Shown here in pieces: positions 26,372 through 35,540 of a DNA stretch of 64,000 nt. Position 1 is the stretch's first letter, and the number at the start of each line of letters is the position of its first letter. The translations under genes were made by a program, and so were the position numbers. Source of the DNA: Sva-07 sp963752815 (GTDB lineage Bacteria > Actinomycetota > Acidimicrobiia > Acidimicrobiales > Ilumatobacteraceae); NCBI GenBank assembly GCA_963752815.1, contig CAVVZI010000015.1, positions 1,240,001 through 1,304,000 on the forward strand, written 5' to 3'. A model generated the notes under the pieces. The model made no database searches, was not told the DNA's origin, and worked only from the letters and a program-made list of their open reading frames with translations.

Positions 26372-27778
26372 TCAGGCTCGGTCGAGGATGCGGCGGAGGT
26401 CGGGCAGGGCGCGTTCGAGGACGTCGGCGCTCGCCATGCCGAAGCCGATGAGCATGCCGTTCGGTCGGTCGGGGCCGACACAGCACTCGGCGAAGCTGCT
26501 GATCGCCATCCCGCGCCGGCGGGCCTCGTCGCGGATGGCGTCCTCGGAGACGTCGGTCGGCAGCACCGTCGCCAGGTGGAGGCCGGCGTGGTTCTCGGGA
26601 CCGGGCAGGAGCGCGCCTGCGTCGACACCGTCGGCGACGAACTGCCGGACGATCTCGTGGCGGGTCCGATAGATGCGACGCACCCGCCGCAGATGCTGGT
26701 CGAGGTGCCCGCGCTCGATGAAGCGGTGCAACGTGAGCTGGCCGAGAGCCGACGGTTGCACGCTGAACAGTTGCCGCCAGGCGATCGCCGCGTCGACCAG
26801 GGGTTCGGGCAGCGCCACGAAGCCGAGCCGGAGCGAGGGCGACAGCGTCTTGGAGAACGTGCCGACGTAGGCGACCCGGCCCGATCGATCGAGGCGGTGC
26901 AGCGGCTCGAGCGGGCGATCGGTGTGGCGGAACTCCGAGTCGTAGTCGTCCTCGATGATCGCGGCGTCGTGCCGGTCGGCGAACGCCAGCAGCGCGCGCC
27001 GCCGGGCGAGGCTCATGGTGACCCCGCTCGGCGACTGGTGCGACGGGGTGGTGTAGACGACCTTCACGTTCGCGGGGATCTGATCGACGACGATGCCTTC
27101 GCCGTCGACCGGGACGGCCACGACGCGCAGGCCGATCGCTTCGAACAGCAGCCGCACGGGCGGGTAGCCGGGATCCTCCACGGCGATCGGGTCACCGGGC
27201 CGCAGCATCGTGCGGACGACGAGATGGACGGCTTCCTGCGCGCCGGACGTCACGATGATCTGGTCGGCGTCGACGATCACGCCGCGCGACCGGCCGATCC
27301 ACCCGGCGAGCACCTGCCGGAGCGATTCGAACCCGGCGGGTTCGCCGTAGCCGGGGAGCGGTCGATGCAGCGTCGCCGACGCGCACCGTCGCCACTCGTC
27401 GGTCGGGAAGAGTGCCCGGTCCGGTTGTCCGCCGCGGAGGTCGACGCCGCCGGGTGGCGGCGGTGACGCGGTCGGCGGTGCGGACTCGATCTCGACGGGA
27501 CGCAGCACCGAACGACGATCGGCCGACCGCCTGTCGGCCGCCGTGCGACAGACCGCGGTGCCACCACCGGCCCGCCCGGCCAGGTATCCCTCGGCGACGA
27601 GGAGGCCGTACGCCGTCGTGACCGTGTGCCGCGACACCCCGAGTTCGCCCGCCAGTTCGCGCGACGGGGGGAGCGGATCACCCTCGGCGAGCACACCCGA
27701 CTCGATCGCCTCGCGGATCTGGTCGTAGATCGACCGGGCCACGCCTCGACGGTCGCTCGGATCGAGGTAGATCTCCAC
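26372..27778 (-). CDS. MocR/PdxR-type regulator (GntR winged helix + aminotransferase domain)
   Basis: 468 residues. The N-terminal GntR helix-turn-helix (SIYDQIREAIESGVLAEGDP; SRELAGELGVSRHTVTTAYG) is joined through a variable linker to a fold-type I aminotransferase domain with IIVTSGAQEAVHLV, EDPGYPPVR, AAIIEDDYDSEFRH and the PLP Lys in YVGTFSKTLSPSLRLG. Such proteins sense PLP or amino compounds and activate neighbouring genes. The nitroreductase-NAT-MBL genes lie downstream on the same strand beyond the family-A hairpin and are possible targets. Confidence 0.92.
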   Translation of the reverse strand: MEIYLDPSDRRGVARSIYDQIREAIESGVLAEGDPLPPSRELAGELGVSRHTVTTAYGLLVAEGYLAGRAGGGTAVCRTAADRRSADRRSVLRPVEIESAPPTASPPPPGGVDLRGGQPDRALFPTDEWRRCASATLHRPLPGYGEPAGFESLRQVLAGWIGRSRGVIVDADQIIVTSGAQEAVHLVVRTMLRPGDPIAVEDPGYPPVRLLFEAIGLRVVAVPVDGEGIVVDQIPANVKVVYTTPSHQSPSGVTMSLARRRALLAFADRHDAAIIEDDYDSEFRHTDRPLEPLHRLDRSGRVAYVGTFSKTLSPSLRLGFVALPEPLVDAAIAWRQLFSVQPSALGQLTLHRFIERGHLDQHLRRVRRIYRTRHEIVRQFVADGVDAGALLPGPENHAGLHLATVLPTDVSEDAIRDEARRRGMAISSFAECCVGPDRPNGMLIGFGMASADVLERALPDLRRILDRA

Positions 27779-27790
27779 GCGCGATCTCCG

Positions 27791-28447
27791 TCAACGGCCG
27801 GGTCGAGTGTGGCTCACGTCGGCGGTCGTTGCCGGAGGGACGTCGACCGCGATCTCCGGGCCGAGGACGGCCCCGTCGGCCAGGTCGAGGCGATCGCCAC
27901 TCCAGAAGCGGCCGGGGTCGTACCAGTTGAGCGGCTTGCGATCGTCGAGCAGGCCCATCCGCTGATAGGTCAACGCCACGAGTTCGGCGCAGTAGATGTC
28001 CTCGAAGGAGACTCGGCGGCGGGCCCGGCCCTTGAGCCAGTGACCGACGAGGCCGAACGTGCTCGGGAAGTGTCGACCGCTGAATTCGCGCACCACGCCG
28101 AGCGCGGCGTTCTCCATGTCGCGGGAGGCCTCGGGATCGAGCTGACGGACGAAGGCGCGCTGTCCGTACCGGTTGACCCAGGTGTCGGCAGCGTCGGTCA
28201 GCCGGTGCAGTTGCGCGCCGCGCTGCGCCTCGCCGGTCCAGACGTCGACCATCGAACGTCCCAGTTCGGCGTGCCACAGCAGCGGCGGGAGATCGTCGAT
28301 CGCCAACACCATCGCCACGTGGTTGACCGGGCTGTTCGTCGCGACGCGGATCGCACGATCGGCGAGCTTGCGTCCGGTGAACAACCAGATGTCGCCGCTG
28401 CGACTCACGCTCGCGGCCTCCCCGAGGGTGATCCGCGTCGGCTCCAC
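27791..28447 (-). CDS. Permuted papain-like amidase (YiiX/C92 type)
   Basis: 218 residues from GTG 28447, or 225 from ATG 28468. SRSGDIWLFTGRKLADRAIR then NSPVNHVAMVL (catalytic His) and FEDIYCAELVALTYQRMG (catalytic Cys late in the chain) give the circularly permuted NlpC/P60-like order of the YiiX family, which cleave amides in lipids or peptides. No signal peptide is seen. The GTG start sits 6 bases after a -10 hexamer on this strand, the leaderless arrangement, and I prefer it. Confidence 0.75.
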   Translation of the reverse strand: MEPTRITLGEAASVSRSGDIWLFTGRKLADRAIRVATNSPVNHVAMVLAIDDLPPLLWHAELGRSMVDVWTGEAQRGAQLHRLTDAADTWVNRYGQRAFVRQLDPEASRDMENAALGVVREFSGRHFPSTFGLVGHWLKGRARRRVSFEDIYCAELVALTYQRMGLLDDRKPLNWYDPGRFWSGDRLDLADGAVLGPEIAVDVPPATTADVSHTRPGR

Positions 28448-28451
28448 GCCG

Positions 28452-28462
28452 CGTACTGTACG
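28452..28462. promoter_or_regulatory. Shared palindromic -10 of two divergent leaderless genes
   Basis: CGTACTGTACG reads TACTGT on the plus strand and TACAGT on the minus strand. The plus ATG (28467) and minus GTG (28447) are each exactly 10 bases from its centre (28457). Confidence 0.6.
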
Positions 28463-28466
28463 ACCC

Positions 28467-28625
28467 ATGCGCTGGTGGAAGTGGTTGGGTCTGGCCGGAT
28501 TGCTCGGCGCCGCCGCGGCCGGGGCGGTCGTCGTGCAGCGTCGACGCGCCCGCACCTGGACCGACTACAGCCCCGAGGAACTCCGCTCCCGCCTCCACGC
28601 CCGCCTCGACGAGCCATCGGACTGA
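28467..28625 (+). CDS. Small single-pass membrane protein (52 residues)
   Basis: MRWWKWLGLAGLLGAAAAG opens a membrane helix that is followed by a basic stop-transfer run (QRRRAR) and a short soluble tail (YSPEELRSRLHARLDEPSD) of the kind found in small actinobacterial membrane proteins. Start and stop are supported by the -10 hexamer seven bases before ATG and a family-A hairpin ten bases after the stop. Function unknown. Confidence 0.65.
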   Translation: MRWWKWLGLAGLLGAAAAGAVVVQRRRARTWTDYSPEELRSRLHARLDEPSD

Positions 28626-28634
28626 CCCAATCCC

Positions 28635-28686
28635 CGTTTGCGTCGGGATTTCTGAGGGCCGTGCCTCAGAAATCCCGACGCAAACG
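28635..28686. repeat. Hairpin repeat family A, copy 2
   Basis: Perfect 23-bp stem (28635-28657 with 28664-28686), 6-base loop. Outer 18 bases equal copy 1; the inner end is TGAGG/CCTCA where copy 1 has TGCGG/CCGCA, a compensated change. Ten bases after the small membrane protein stop. Confidence 0.9.
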
Positions 28687-28766
28687 ATGTGTGTGGGAGC
28701 GGTCGGGCGGGTTGGGCGGGGTCGGCCGAGTCACGGCCGCGAGTGAGGACGTGCGAACATCACGGG

Positions 28767-29642
28767 GTGAAGGCACCGCCGTTCCGCTACCACCGTCCCG
28801 ACACGCTCGCCGAGGCGCTGGCGCTGCTCGCGGAGCACGGCGACGACGCCAAGGTGCTGGCGGGTGGGCAATCGCTCGTGCCGCTGATGGCGATGCGGAT
28901 GGGTCGGCCCGCCGTGGTGGTCGACATCGGTCGCGTGCCCGGGCTGGCCGACATCGAGGTCGGCGCCGACGGGTCGTGCTCCATCGGCGCGTTGGTGCGG
29001 CACGCGGCCGCCGAGCGTTCCGCCGATGTCGCCTCCCACGCGCCGCTCGTCCACCGGGCGATGCCCCTGATCGCGCACCGGGCGATCCGCACCCGTGGCA
29101 CCGTCGTCGGGTCGATCGCGCACGCCGATCCCGCGGCCGAGATGCCCGCCGTGGCCGTCGCCGTCGGTGCGACGATGACGGCTGCGTCGGCATCGGGTGA
29201 ACGGTCGATCGCCGCAGCCGACTTCTTCGAGGGATACCTCCAGACCGCGTTGCGTGCCGACGAGATCCTCACCCGCGTGACCTTTCCCGCGTGGCCCGCC
29301 GGCGCGGTCGGCTCGGTCGTCGAGGTCGCCCGCCGACACGGCGACTACGCGCTCGTCGGCCTGGTCACCTCCATCCAACTCGACGGCGGCAGGATCACCG
29401 ACGCCGCGCTCACGTTCTTCGGTGCGGCGTCGAAACCGGTCCGTGTCCCCGAGGCCGAGCGAGTCCTGATCGGAACGTCGGCGCCTCCCGACACGGTGGC
29501 CGAGGCCGCGAGGATCGTGGCCGACGCGCTCGATCCACCGGCCGACATCCACGGCACGACGGCCTATCGGAAGCACCTCGCCGGCGTCCTCACCCGCCGC
29601 GGCCTGGCCGAAGCCGCCGCCACGATCGGAGCGTTCGCATGA
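28767..29642 (+). CDS. Molybdenum hydroxylase FAD-binding subunit (CoxM/CutM type)
   Basis: 291 residues from GTG 28767. KVLAGGQSLVPLMAMRMG and RTRGTVVGSIAHADPAAEMP are the two FAD/phosphate-binding segments of medium subunits of CO dehydrogenase and xanthine dehydrogenase relatives; the C-terminal CO_deh_flav_C domain follows. It passes electrons from the [2Fe-2S] subunit to FAD. ATGA overlap with the next gene shows a coupled M-S-L operon. Confidence 0.92.
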   Translation: MKAPPFRYHRPDTLAEALALLAEHGDDAKVLAGGQSLVPLMAMRMGRPAVVVDIGRVPGLADIEVGADGSCSIGALVRHAAAERSADVASHAPLVHRAMPLIAHRAIRTRGTVVGSIAHADPAAEMPAVAVAVGATMTAASASGERSIAAADFFEGYLQTALRADEILTRVTFPAWPAGAVGSVVEVARRHGDYALVGLVTSIQLDGGRITDAALTFFGAASKPVRVPEAERVLIGTSAPPDTVAEAARIVADALDPPADIHGTTAYRKHLAGVLTRRGLAEAAATIGAFA

Positions 29643-30205
29643 CCGAATCCAGTACGGTCGCCGCCTCGTCGGTGCCGGACGCGACCACGCGTCGACTCGA
29701 CGCCGAGCGCCGAGCGGGTGGCGACGTGATCGACGTCGGCCTCGTGATCAACGGTGAGCGTCACGATGTGACGGTCGAGGCCCGGCGCACGCTGAGCGAC
29801 GTGATCCGCGACGACTGCGGCCTCACCGGGACCCACGTCGGCTGTGAACACGGCGTGTGCGGCGCCTGCACGGTGCTGATCGACGGTGAACCGGCACGAT
29901 CGTGCCTGATGTTCGCCGGCCAGGCCGACGGCGCCGACATCACCACGATCGAGGGCCTCGCCGGACCGGACGGCACGCTGCATCCGATCCAGCAGGCGAT
30001 GATGGATGCGCACGGGTTCCAGTGCGCGTTCTGCTCGCCGGGCTTCCTGATGAGTGCCGTCGCGCTCCTCGCCGAGAATCCCGACCCGACCACTGCCGAG
30101 ATCAGAGAGGAACTGAGCGGCAACATCTGCCGCTGCACCGGCTACCAGTCGATCGTGGCGGGGGTCGAGCGCGCGGTCGAGGTCATGAAGGCGAGCGCAC
30201 GATGA
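29639..30205 (+). CDS. Molybdenum hydroxylase [2Fe-2S] subunit (CoxS/CutS type)
   Basis: 188 residues from ATG 29639. Plant-ferredoxin-type cluster Cys in HVGCEHGVCGACTVL with a later Cys in RSCLMF, and the helical-domain cluster in FQCAFCSPGF and NICRCTGYQSI. It carries electrons between the molybdenum centre and FAD. An extra N-terminal stretch of about 30 residues precedes the ferredoxin domain, longer than usual. ATGA overlap with the large subunit. Confidence 0.93.
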   Translation: MTESSTVAASSVPDATTRRLDAERRAGGDVIDVGLVINGERHDVTVEARRTLSDVIRDDCGLTGTHVGCEHGVCGACTVLIDGEPARSCLMFAGQADGADITTIEGLAGPDGTLHPIQQAMMDAHGFQCAFCSPGFLMSAVALLAENPDPTTAEIREELSGNICRCTGYQSIVAGVERAVEVMKASAR

Positions 30206-32773
30206 GCACGAACTTGAGCGGCCTCGTCGGCCAGAGCGTCACGCGGGTCGAGGACGAGCGCCTGCTGATCGGCAACGGCCGCTACGTCGCCGACCTCGAG
30301 CCCGAGGGTGTCCTGCACGCGGCGTTCCTGCGCAGCCCGCTCGCCCACGCCCGGATCGTGTCGATCGATGTGGCCGCGGCGCGTCGGGCACCCGGGGTGA
30401 CCGCCGTGTACACGGGTGCCGACATCGAGCGACTCACGCACGCCTTCCCGCCGCTGATGATGTCGCCGGGCCTCTACACGCCCGTGTTCTACTCGCTCAG
30501 CGCCGAGCGGGTGCGCCACGTCGGCGACCCCGTGGCGCTCGTGATCGCCGCCTCGCGCCACCTCGCCGAGGACGCGCTCGAACTCATCGAGATCGACTAC
30601 GAGCCGCTCGACGCGATCTCGTCCATCGCCGAAGCGTTCCAGCCCGAGCGACCGCTGTTGTGGGAGAAGGCCGGCAGCAACGTCGTCTACGACCACAGCG
30701 ACCGCTACGGCGATGTCGACGCGGTGTTCGCCGCGGCCGACCGGGTCGTCACCGAACGGTTGTCGTGCCAACGTCAGTCGAACCAGCCGATGGAGACCCG
30801 CGGTTCGGTGATCGAGATCGACGCCGACACCGGCCAACTCACGATCCACAGCGCCACGCAGTCGAGCCACATGCTGCGGTGGGCCACGGCCGCGCTGACC
30901 GGCAAGGAAACGGTGCGGGCGTCGCTCAAGCGGCTGGCCTCGAACAAGGAGCGTCGCGCCGCGTTCGGTGCCGGGGCGAAGCAGTTCGTCGGCGAGAACA
31001 GCGACAGCCTCAAAGGCCAGGACAACGACGGCGCGAAGAGCCAGTTCAAGCGCGACAAGTCGCTGCCGAAGCACATGGCCGGCATCGGCCTCGGTCTGAT
31101 CGCCAAGGACACCTATCCGATCATCAAGGCGCAGGACATCGGCGGCGGATTCGGATCGAAGGGCGCGGTCGCGCGCGAGGACATCGCGCTCGCCGCCGCG
31201 GCGATCGATCTCGGGCGGCCGCTCAAGTGGATCGAGGATCGCAGCGAGAACCTGCTCGACGGTGGCCACGCTCGTGAGGAGGATCTCACCGTGTCGATCG
31301 CCGTCGACAACGACGGCACGCTGCGCGGTCTCCGGGTCGACCTCGTGTTCGACCAGGGTGCGTACCCCGCCTTCCCGATCACGGTGGCGATGTTCGGCGG
31401 CATGATGCGCGTGATGTTCCCCGGCTCGTACCGGTGGGACGCGTTCGAGATCCGGGCCCGCGCCGTCGCCACCAACAAGGGCCGCTATGTCGCGTACCGG
31501 GGTCCCTGGGCGAACGAGACGTGGGCTCGCGAGCGGATGCTCGACATCGTCGCCCGCGCGCTCCGCATGCGGCCGACCGACCTACGCCTGAAGAACATGA
31601 TGGGCGAGGACGACATGGCGCCGGCGATGATCACCGGACCGACACTCGACGCGACGATGTCGACGAAGAAGACGCTGGAACGGGCGATCGAGCTGATCGA
31701 CATCGACGCCTTCCGCGTCGAACAGGAACGGGCCCGAACGGCAGGCCGCTACCTGGGGCTCGGGATCGCGTCGTACCACGAGGCGGCCCCGGGACCGCCG
31801 AACTACATGTCGTCAGTGAGCCCGGGCGCCGACGTGCTGATGGGCGAGGAGGCGTGGACGGCGATCCTGCCCGATGGTTCGGTCGAGGTGTACACGTCGC
31901 AGATGCCGCACGGGCAGAGCCACGAGACGACCTATGGCCAGATCGTCGCCGACGAACTCGGTGTATCACGCCACGACGTGAAGATCGTCTACGGCGACAC
32001 GCGGCGAACGCCGTTCGGCTTCATCGGGACCGGCGGCAGCCGTGGGGGTCCGATGGGTGGCGGGGCGGTGAAGTACTCGTCGCGCGAGGTGCGCCAGCAG
32101 CTCGTCGAACAGGCGTCCAAGATGCTCGAGGCCGCGCCGGCCGACATCGAGATCGTCGACGGCAACATTCACGTGGCGGGCGTCCCCTCGCGGGGACTCA
32201 CCGTCGCGGATGTCGCCGCGTCGGTCGTGTCCGAACGCGGCACGGTCGAAGGCAAGGGTGGCGATGCCGCGTTCAGCGCATCGATCGTCTATCGCGGCAA
32301 GGGTGACGGCGGCTGGTCGGTGGCCACCCACGCCTGCATCGTCGAGGTCGATCTCGAGACCGGTCTCGTCAGCTTCCCGCGCTACCTCGTGGTCGAGGAC
32401 TGTGGGCCGGTCATCAACCCGGCGATCGTCGACGGCCAGGTCCGCGGCGGCGTGGCGCAGGGGATCGGTGCGGTGCTCTACGAGAAGGCGGCGTACGACG
32501 ACGACGCCAACATGCAGGCGGCGACCTACATGGACTACCTGCTGCCGACGGCGATGGAGATCCCCGACATCGAGGTCCACCACCTCGAGACGATCTCGCC
32601 CGGTGGGGAGAACGACTTCCGCGGCGTCGGCGAGGGCGGCATGATCGGTGCGCCCGCCGCCATCACGAACGCGATCGAGGACGCGCTCGTCGACCTTCGG
32701 CGCTCGCGTCGACACCCAGTACAACCCGCCCTCGCGCATCCTCGAACTGGCCGGCATCATCCCCCGCGCCTGA
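30202..32773 (+). CDS. Molybdenum hydroxylase large subunit (xanthine dehydrogenase family; frameshift at the end)
   Basis: ATG 30202. MoCo-binding motifs QDIGGGFGSKG, VAYRGPWANETW, GTGGSRGGPMGG and catalytic Glu in GVGEGGMIGAPAA are present. The active loop is AYRGPW, not AYRCSFR, so this is not form I CO dehydrogenase. Residues about 234-310 hold a Lys-rich insertion (RASLKRLASNKERR, KSQFKRDKSLPKHM) before the GGGFGSK motif, some 50 residues more than the usual length. One extra base at 32694 shifts the last 26 codons; skipping it gives DTQYNPPSRILELAG and a stop at 32773. Substrate unknown: an aldehyde or N-heterocycle. Confidence 0.9.
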
Positions 32774-32793
32774 CGACAGCCGCAAACCAGCCG

Positions 32794-32838
32794 AAAATGG
32801 AGCAGATGTCGCGCTGAGCGCGACATCTGCTCCATTTT
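32794..32838. terminator. Hairpin family B, copy 1: bidirectional terminator
   Basis: 21-bp stem (32794-32814 with 32818-32838), 3-base loop. The arm starts AAAATGGAGCAGATGTCGCG, giving an A-run on one side and a T-run on the other, so U-tracts form in both directions. It lies between two convergent stops (32773 and 32851). Confidence 0.88.
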
Positions 32839-32850
32839 TCGGGGTGTGTG

Positions 32851-34479
32851 TCACCGATCGGCGTCGAGCCCCAGGTCGGCGTCGAGGGGGCTGGTCGGAG
32901 CCTTGTTGTAGGTCGTCGCTTCCCCGGTGAACGCGTCGCCCGAGCGCGGCAGCAGCATCCTGGCGGCGATCGCGGCACCGAACACGACGACCGCGCCGAC
33001 GATCGCTGCTGCGCCGAGTCCGTCGACGAAGGCTTGGCGGGCGCTCTGCACGAGGGCGGCACCCTGGTCGCCGCCGATCTGCTGACCGACGGCGATCGCA
33101 CCCGACAGACCGCTGTCGGCCACGTCGGCCGCCTGCTGGGGCAGGCCGGCGATGGAGGTCGCCATCCCGCTGAGGTACTTCGACGTGACGATCGAGCCCA
33201 GCACCGCGACGCCGAGGGCCCCGCCCAATTCGCGGGTCGTGTCGTTCATCGCCGAGCCGACGCCCGCTCGTGCCAGCGGCACCGACGACATGATCAGCGA
33301 CGTCTGCGGGGTCATCGAGATCGCCATGCCGGCGGCGAGCGGGATCATCGCCAGATAGAGGTTGAACAGCGAGCTGCCCACTTCGAGCAGCGACATCAGG
33401 GAGAGCCCGACGGCGATGCTGGTCATGCCGACCGGGACCACCCACGCGGAGCCGAAGCGGCGGACGAACCGCGGCACCTGCGGAGCCACGGACATGATGA
33501 TGAACGCGAACGGCAACTGCACCAGACCCGACTCGAGCGGCGAGTAGCCGAGCACCAGCTGCAGGTACTGGGCGAGGAGGAAGAAGGTGCCGAACATCGC
33601 GAAGAACGTCAACGTCATCCCGGCGGAGGCCACACTGAATCGGCGGTCGCGGAACAGGTTGAGATCGAGCATGGGGTGCTTGGCGGTCGACTCCCGCCAG
33701 ATGAACAGGCCGATGGCCACGGCGGAGAGGGCGAACGCGCCGAGCGTCGTCGGCGACGTCCAACCGTTGTGGGGACCTTCGATGATGCCGTACACGAGCG
33801 ACGACAGGGCGACGATCGACAGCGCCGCGCCAGGCACGTCGACCGGATGCTCGCCCGGATCCTTCGAGCGCGGGAGGAGGATCGCACCGGCGATGACGGC
33901 GATGATGATCACCGGCACGTTGACGAGGAACACCGAACCCCACCAGAAATGCTCGAGCAGCAGACCCGACGTGATCGGGCCGATGGCGACGCCGGCGCCG
34001 GACACGCCGGCCCAGATGGCGATGGCCTGCGTTCGTTCGTGGGCGGGGAAGACGTTGGTGAGGATCGACAGGGTCGACGGCATGATGAACGCCGCGGCCA
34101 GGCCCATGATGGCGCGCCCGGCGATCACCTGTCCCGACGAGTCCGAGAGCGAGGCGAAGATCGCTCCGGCCATGAAGAGCACGAGCCCGAACTGCAGTGC
34201 GCCCTTGCGGCCGAAGCGGTCGCCGAGGGTGCCGGCGGTGAACAACATGCCGGCGAAGATCAGCGCGTAGGCGTCGACCATCCACTGCAGCGACGACGTC
34301 GATGCGCCGAGTTCGCGGGCCAGCGTCGGCAGCGCCACGTTGAGCGTGGTGTTGCCGATGATGACGATCAGCAGGCTGAGACACAGCACTCCCAGGATCG
34401 ACCATCGGCGGGCGTAGACGATCGGGTCGATCCCGTGATCGGGGTCGTTCGCTTCGACGATGTGCGCGCTGGCGTCCAC
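32851..34479 (-). CDS. MFS drug exporter, DHA2 (14-helix, EmrB/QacA) family
   Basis: 542 residues from GTG 34479, chosen because AGGAG lies just upstream; an ATG farther upstream is possible. Motif A LGDRFGRKGALQFG after helix 2, motif C-like GVSGAGVAIGPITSGLLLE in helix 5 and fourteen hydrophobic segments identify a proton-driven exporter. The tail after the last helix is acidic (LDADLGLDADR). It is divergent from the metal ABC operon. Substrate cannot be inferred. Confidence 0.9.
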   Translation of the reverse strand: MDASAHIVEANDPDHGIDPIVYARRWSILGVLCLSLLIVIIGNTTLNVALPTLARELGASTSSLQWMVDAYALIFAGMLFTAGTLGDRFGRKGALQFGLVLFMAGAIFASLSDSSGQVIAGRAIMGLAAAFIMPSTLSILTNVFPAHERTQAIAIWAGVSGAGVAIGPITSGLLLEHFWWGSVFLVNVPVIIIAVIAGAILLPRSKDPGEHPVDVPGAALSIVALSSLVYGIIEGPHNGWTSPTTLGAFALSAVAIGLFIWRESTAKHPMLDLNLFRDRRFSVASAGMTLTFFAMFGTFFLLAQYLQLVLGYSPLESGLVQLPFAFIIMSVAPQVPRFVRRFGSAWVVPVGMTSIAVGLSLMSLLEVGSSLFNLYLAMIPLAAGMAISMTPQTSLIMSSVPLARAGVGSAMNDTTRELGGALGVAVLGSIVTSKYLSGMATSIAGLPQQAADVADSGLSGAIAVGQQIGGDQGAALVQSARQAFVDGLGAAAIVGAVVVFGAAIAARMLLPRSGDAFTGEATTYNKAPTSPLDADLGLDADR

Positions 34480-34584
34480 GGTGCTCCTCGAGTGCCCTTC
34501 GGGGCGGGCGGCACTCTCCGGGGCACGATAGCGGTGGGTCATCGGGATCATTCCGAGCGGACCAGCGTCACGCGGCCCAAGGAA

Positions 34585-34606
34585 TGAGAATCGTTCCCGA
34601 TACCCT
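34585..34606 (+). promoter_or_regulatory. Zur-like box overlapping the metal ABC promoter
   Basis: TGAGAATCGTTCCCG (34585-34599) resembles the actinobacterial Zur box TGAAAATCATTTTCA at 10 of 15 positions and abuts the -10 hexamer TACCCT (34601-34606), which ends 8 bases before GTG 34615. A metal-loaded repressor bound there would block the promoter. Confidence 0.5.
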
Positions 34607-34614
34607 GATTGGCC

Positions 34615-35540
34615 GTGGCAGCCTGGCGCGCGATCCTGTTGGCGACAGCGGCGCTGCTGCCGTGCGCCTGCTCGTCGGAGCCGTCGACGTCGGCCGCCGT
34701 TCCGGCGGAGCCGGACCGGATCGACGTCGTCGCTGCGTTCTACCCCCTGCAGTTCGTGACCGAGCGGGTGGGCGGGGACGCGGTGTCGGTCACCAACCTG
34801 ACCCCCGCCGGATCCGAACCGCACGAACTCGAACTGAGCGCCCGCGATGCCGGTCACCTCCAGGACGCGGACGTCGTCGTGTACCTCGATGGGTTCGCGC
34901 CTGCGCTCGACGACACGATCGACGATGTCGACGCCCACGGGTTCGACGTGGCTGCCGCGGCCGATCTCGACCGGACGGCCGGCTCGGCGCACGACACCGA
35001 CGATGGCGAGGCGACGGGCGCCGACCCGCACTTCTGGCTCGACCCGCTGCGGCTGGCGGCCGTCGGCCGACGCGGTCGCGGTCGAGCTCGGCACGATCGA
35101 TCCCGACGGTGCCGATCAGTTCACCGCCAACGCCGCCGCGCTGACGGAGCGACCTGGAGCAACTCGACGGCGAGTTCTCGACCGGACTCGACACGTGTGC
35201 GTCGACGGATCTGGTGACGAGCCACGAAGCGTTCGGCTATCTCGCGGAGAGGTACGGGATGACGCAGGTGGGCATCTCGGGCCTGTCACCTGATTCGGAG
35301 CCGTCGCCGGCGACGCTCGCCGATGTCGCCGACTTCGTCGATGCCCACGACGTCGCGACGATCTACTACGAGACGCTCGTCGACCCGTCGATCGCCGAGA
35401 CCGTGGCCTCCGAGACGGGCGCCGAGACCGCGGTGCTCGATCCGCTGGAGGGCCTGAGCGATGACTCGGCCGGCGATGACTACTTCTCGGTGATGCGCTC
35501 CGACCTCGCGACGCTCCGCACCGGACAGGGGTGCGAGTGA
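34615..35540 (+). CDS. Zinc/manganese ABC transporter substrate-binding lipoprotein (ZnuA-like; two single-base insertions)
   Basis: GTG 34615. Signal and lipobox region AILLATAALLPCACSSEP. Cluster A-I family features: VAAFYPLQFVTERVGG, the metal His in AGSEPHELELS, a second in GADPHFWLDPLRL and a third in TSHEAFGYLAERYGM, then ATIYYETLVDPSIAE. Extra bases at 35065 and 35150 move the frame twice; skipping both gives one protein of about 307 residues, shorter than some ZnuA. The Asp/His linker (SAHDTDDGE) between metal sites is short. It overlaps znuC by GTGA. Confidence 0.88.

Noticed and set aside
28767..32773. Aerobic CO dehydrogenase (coxMSL)
   Set aside because: Gene order M-S-L fits, but the large subunit has AYRGPW in place of the form I AYRCSFR loop, so CO oxidation is not supported.
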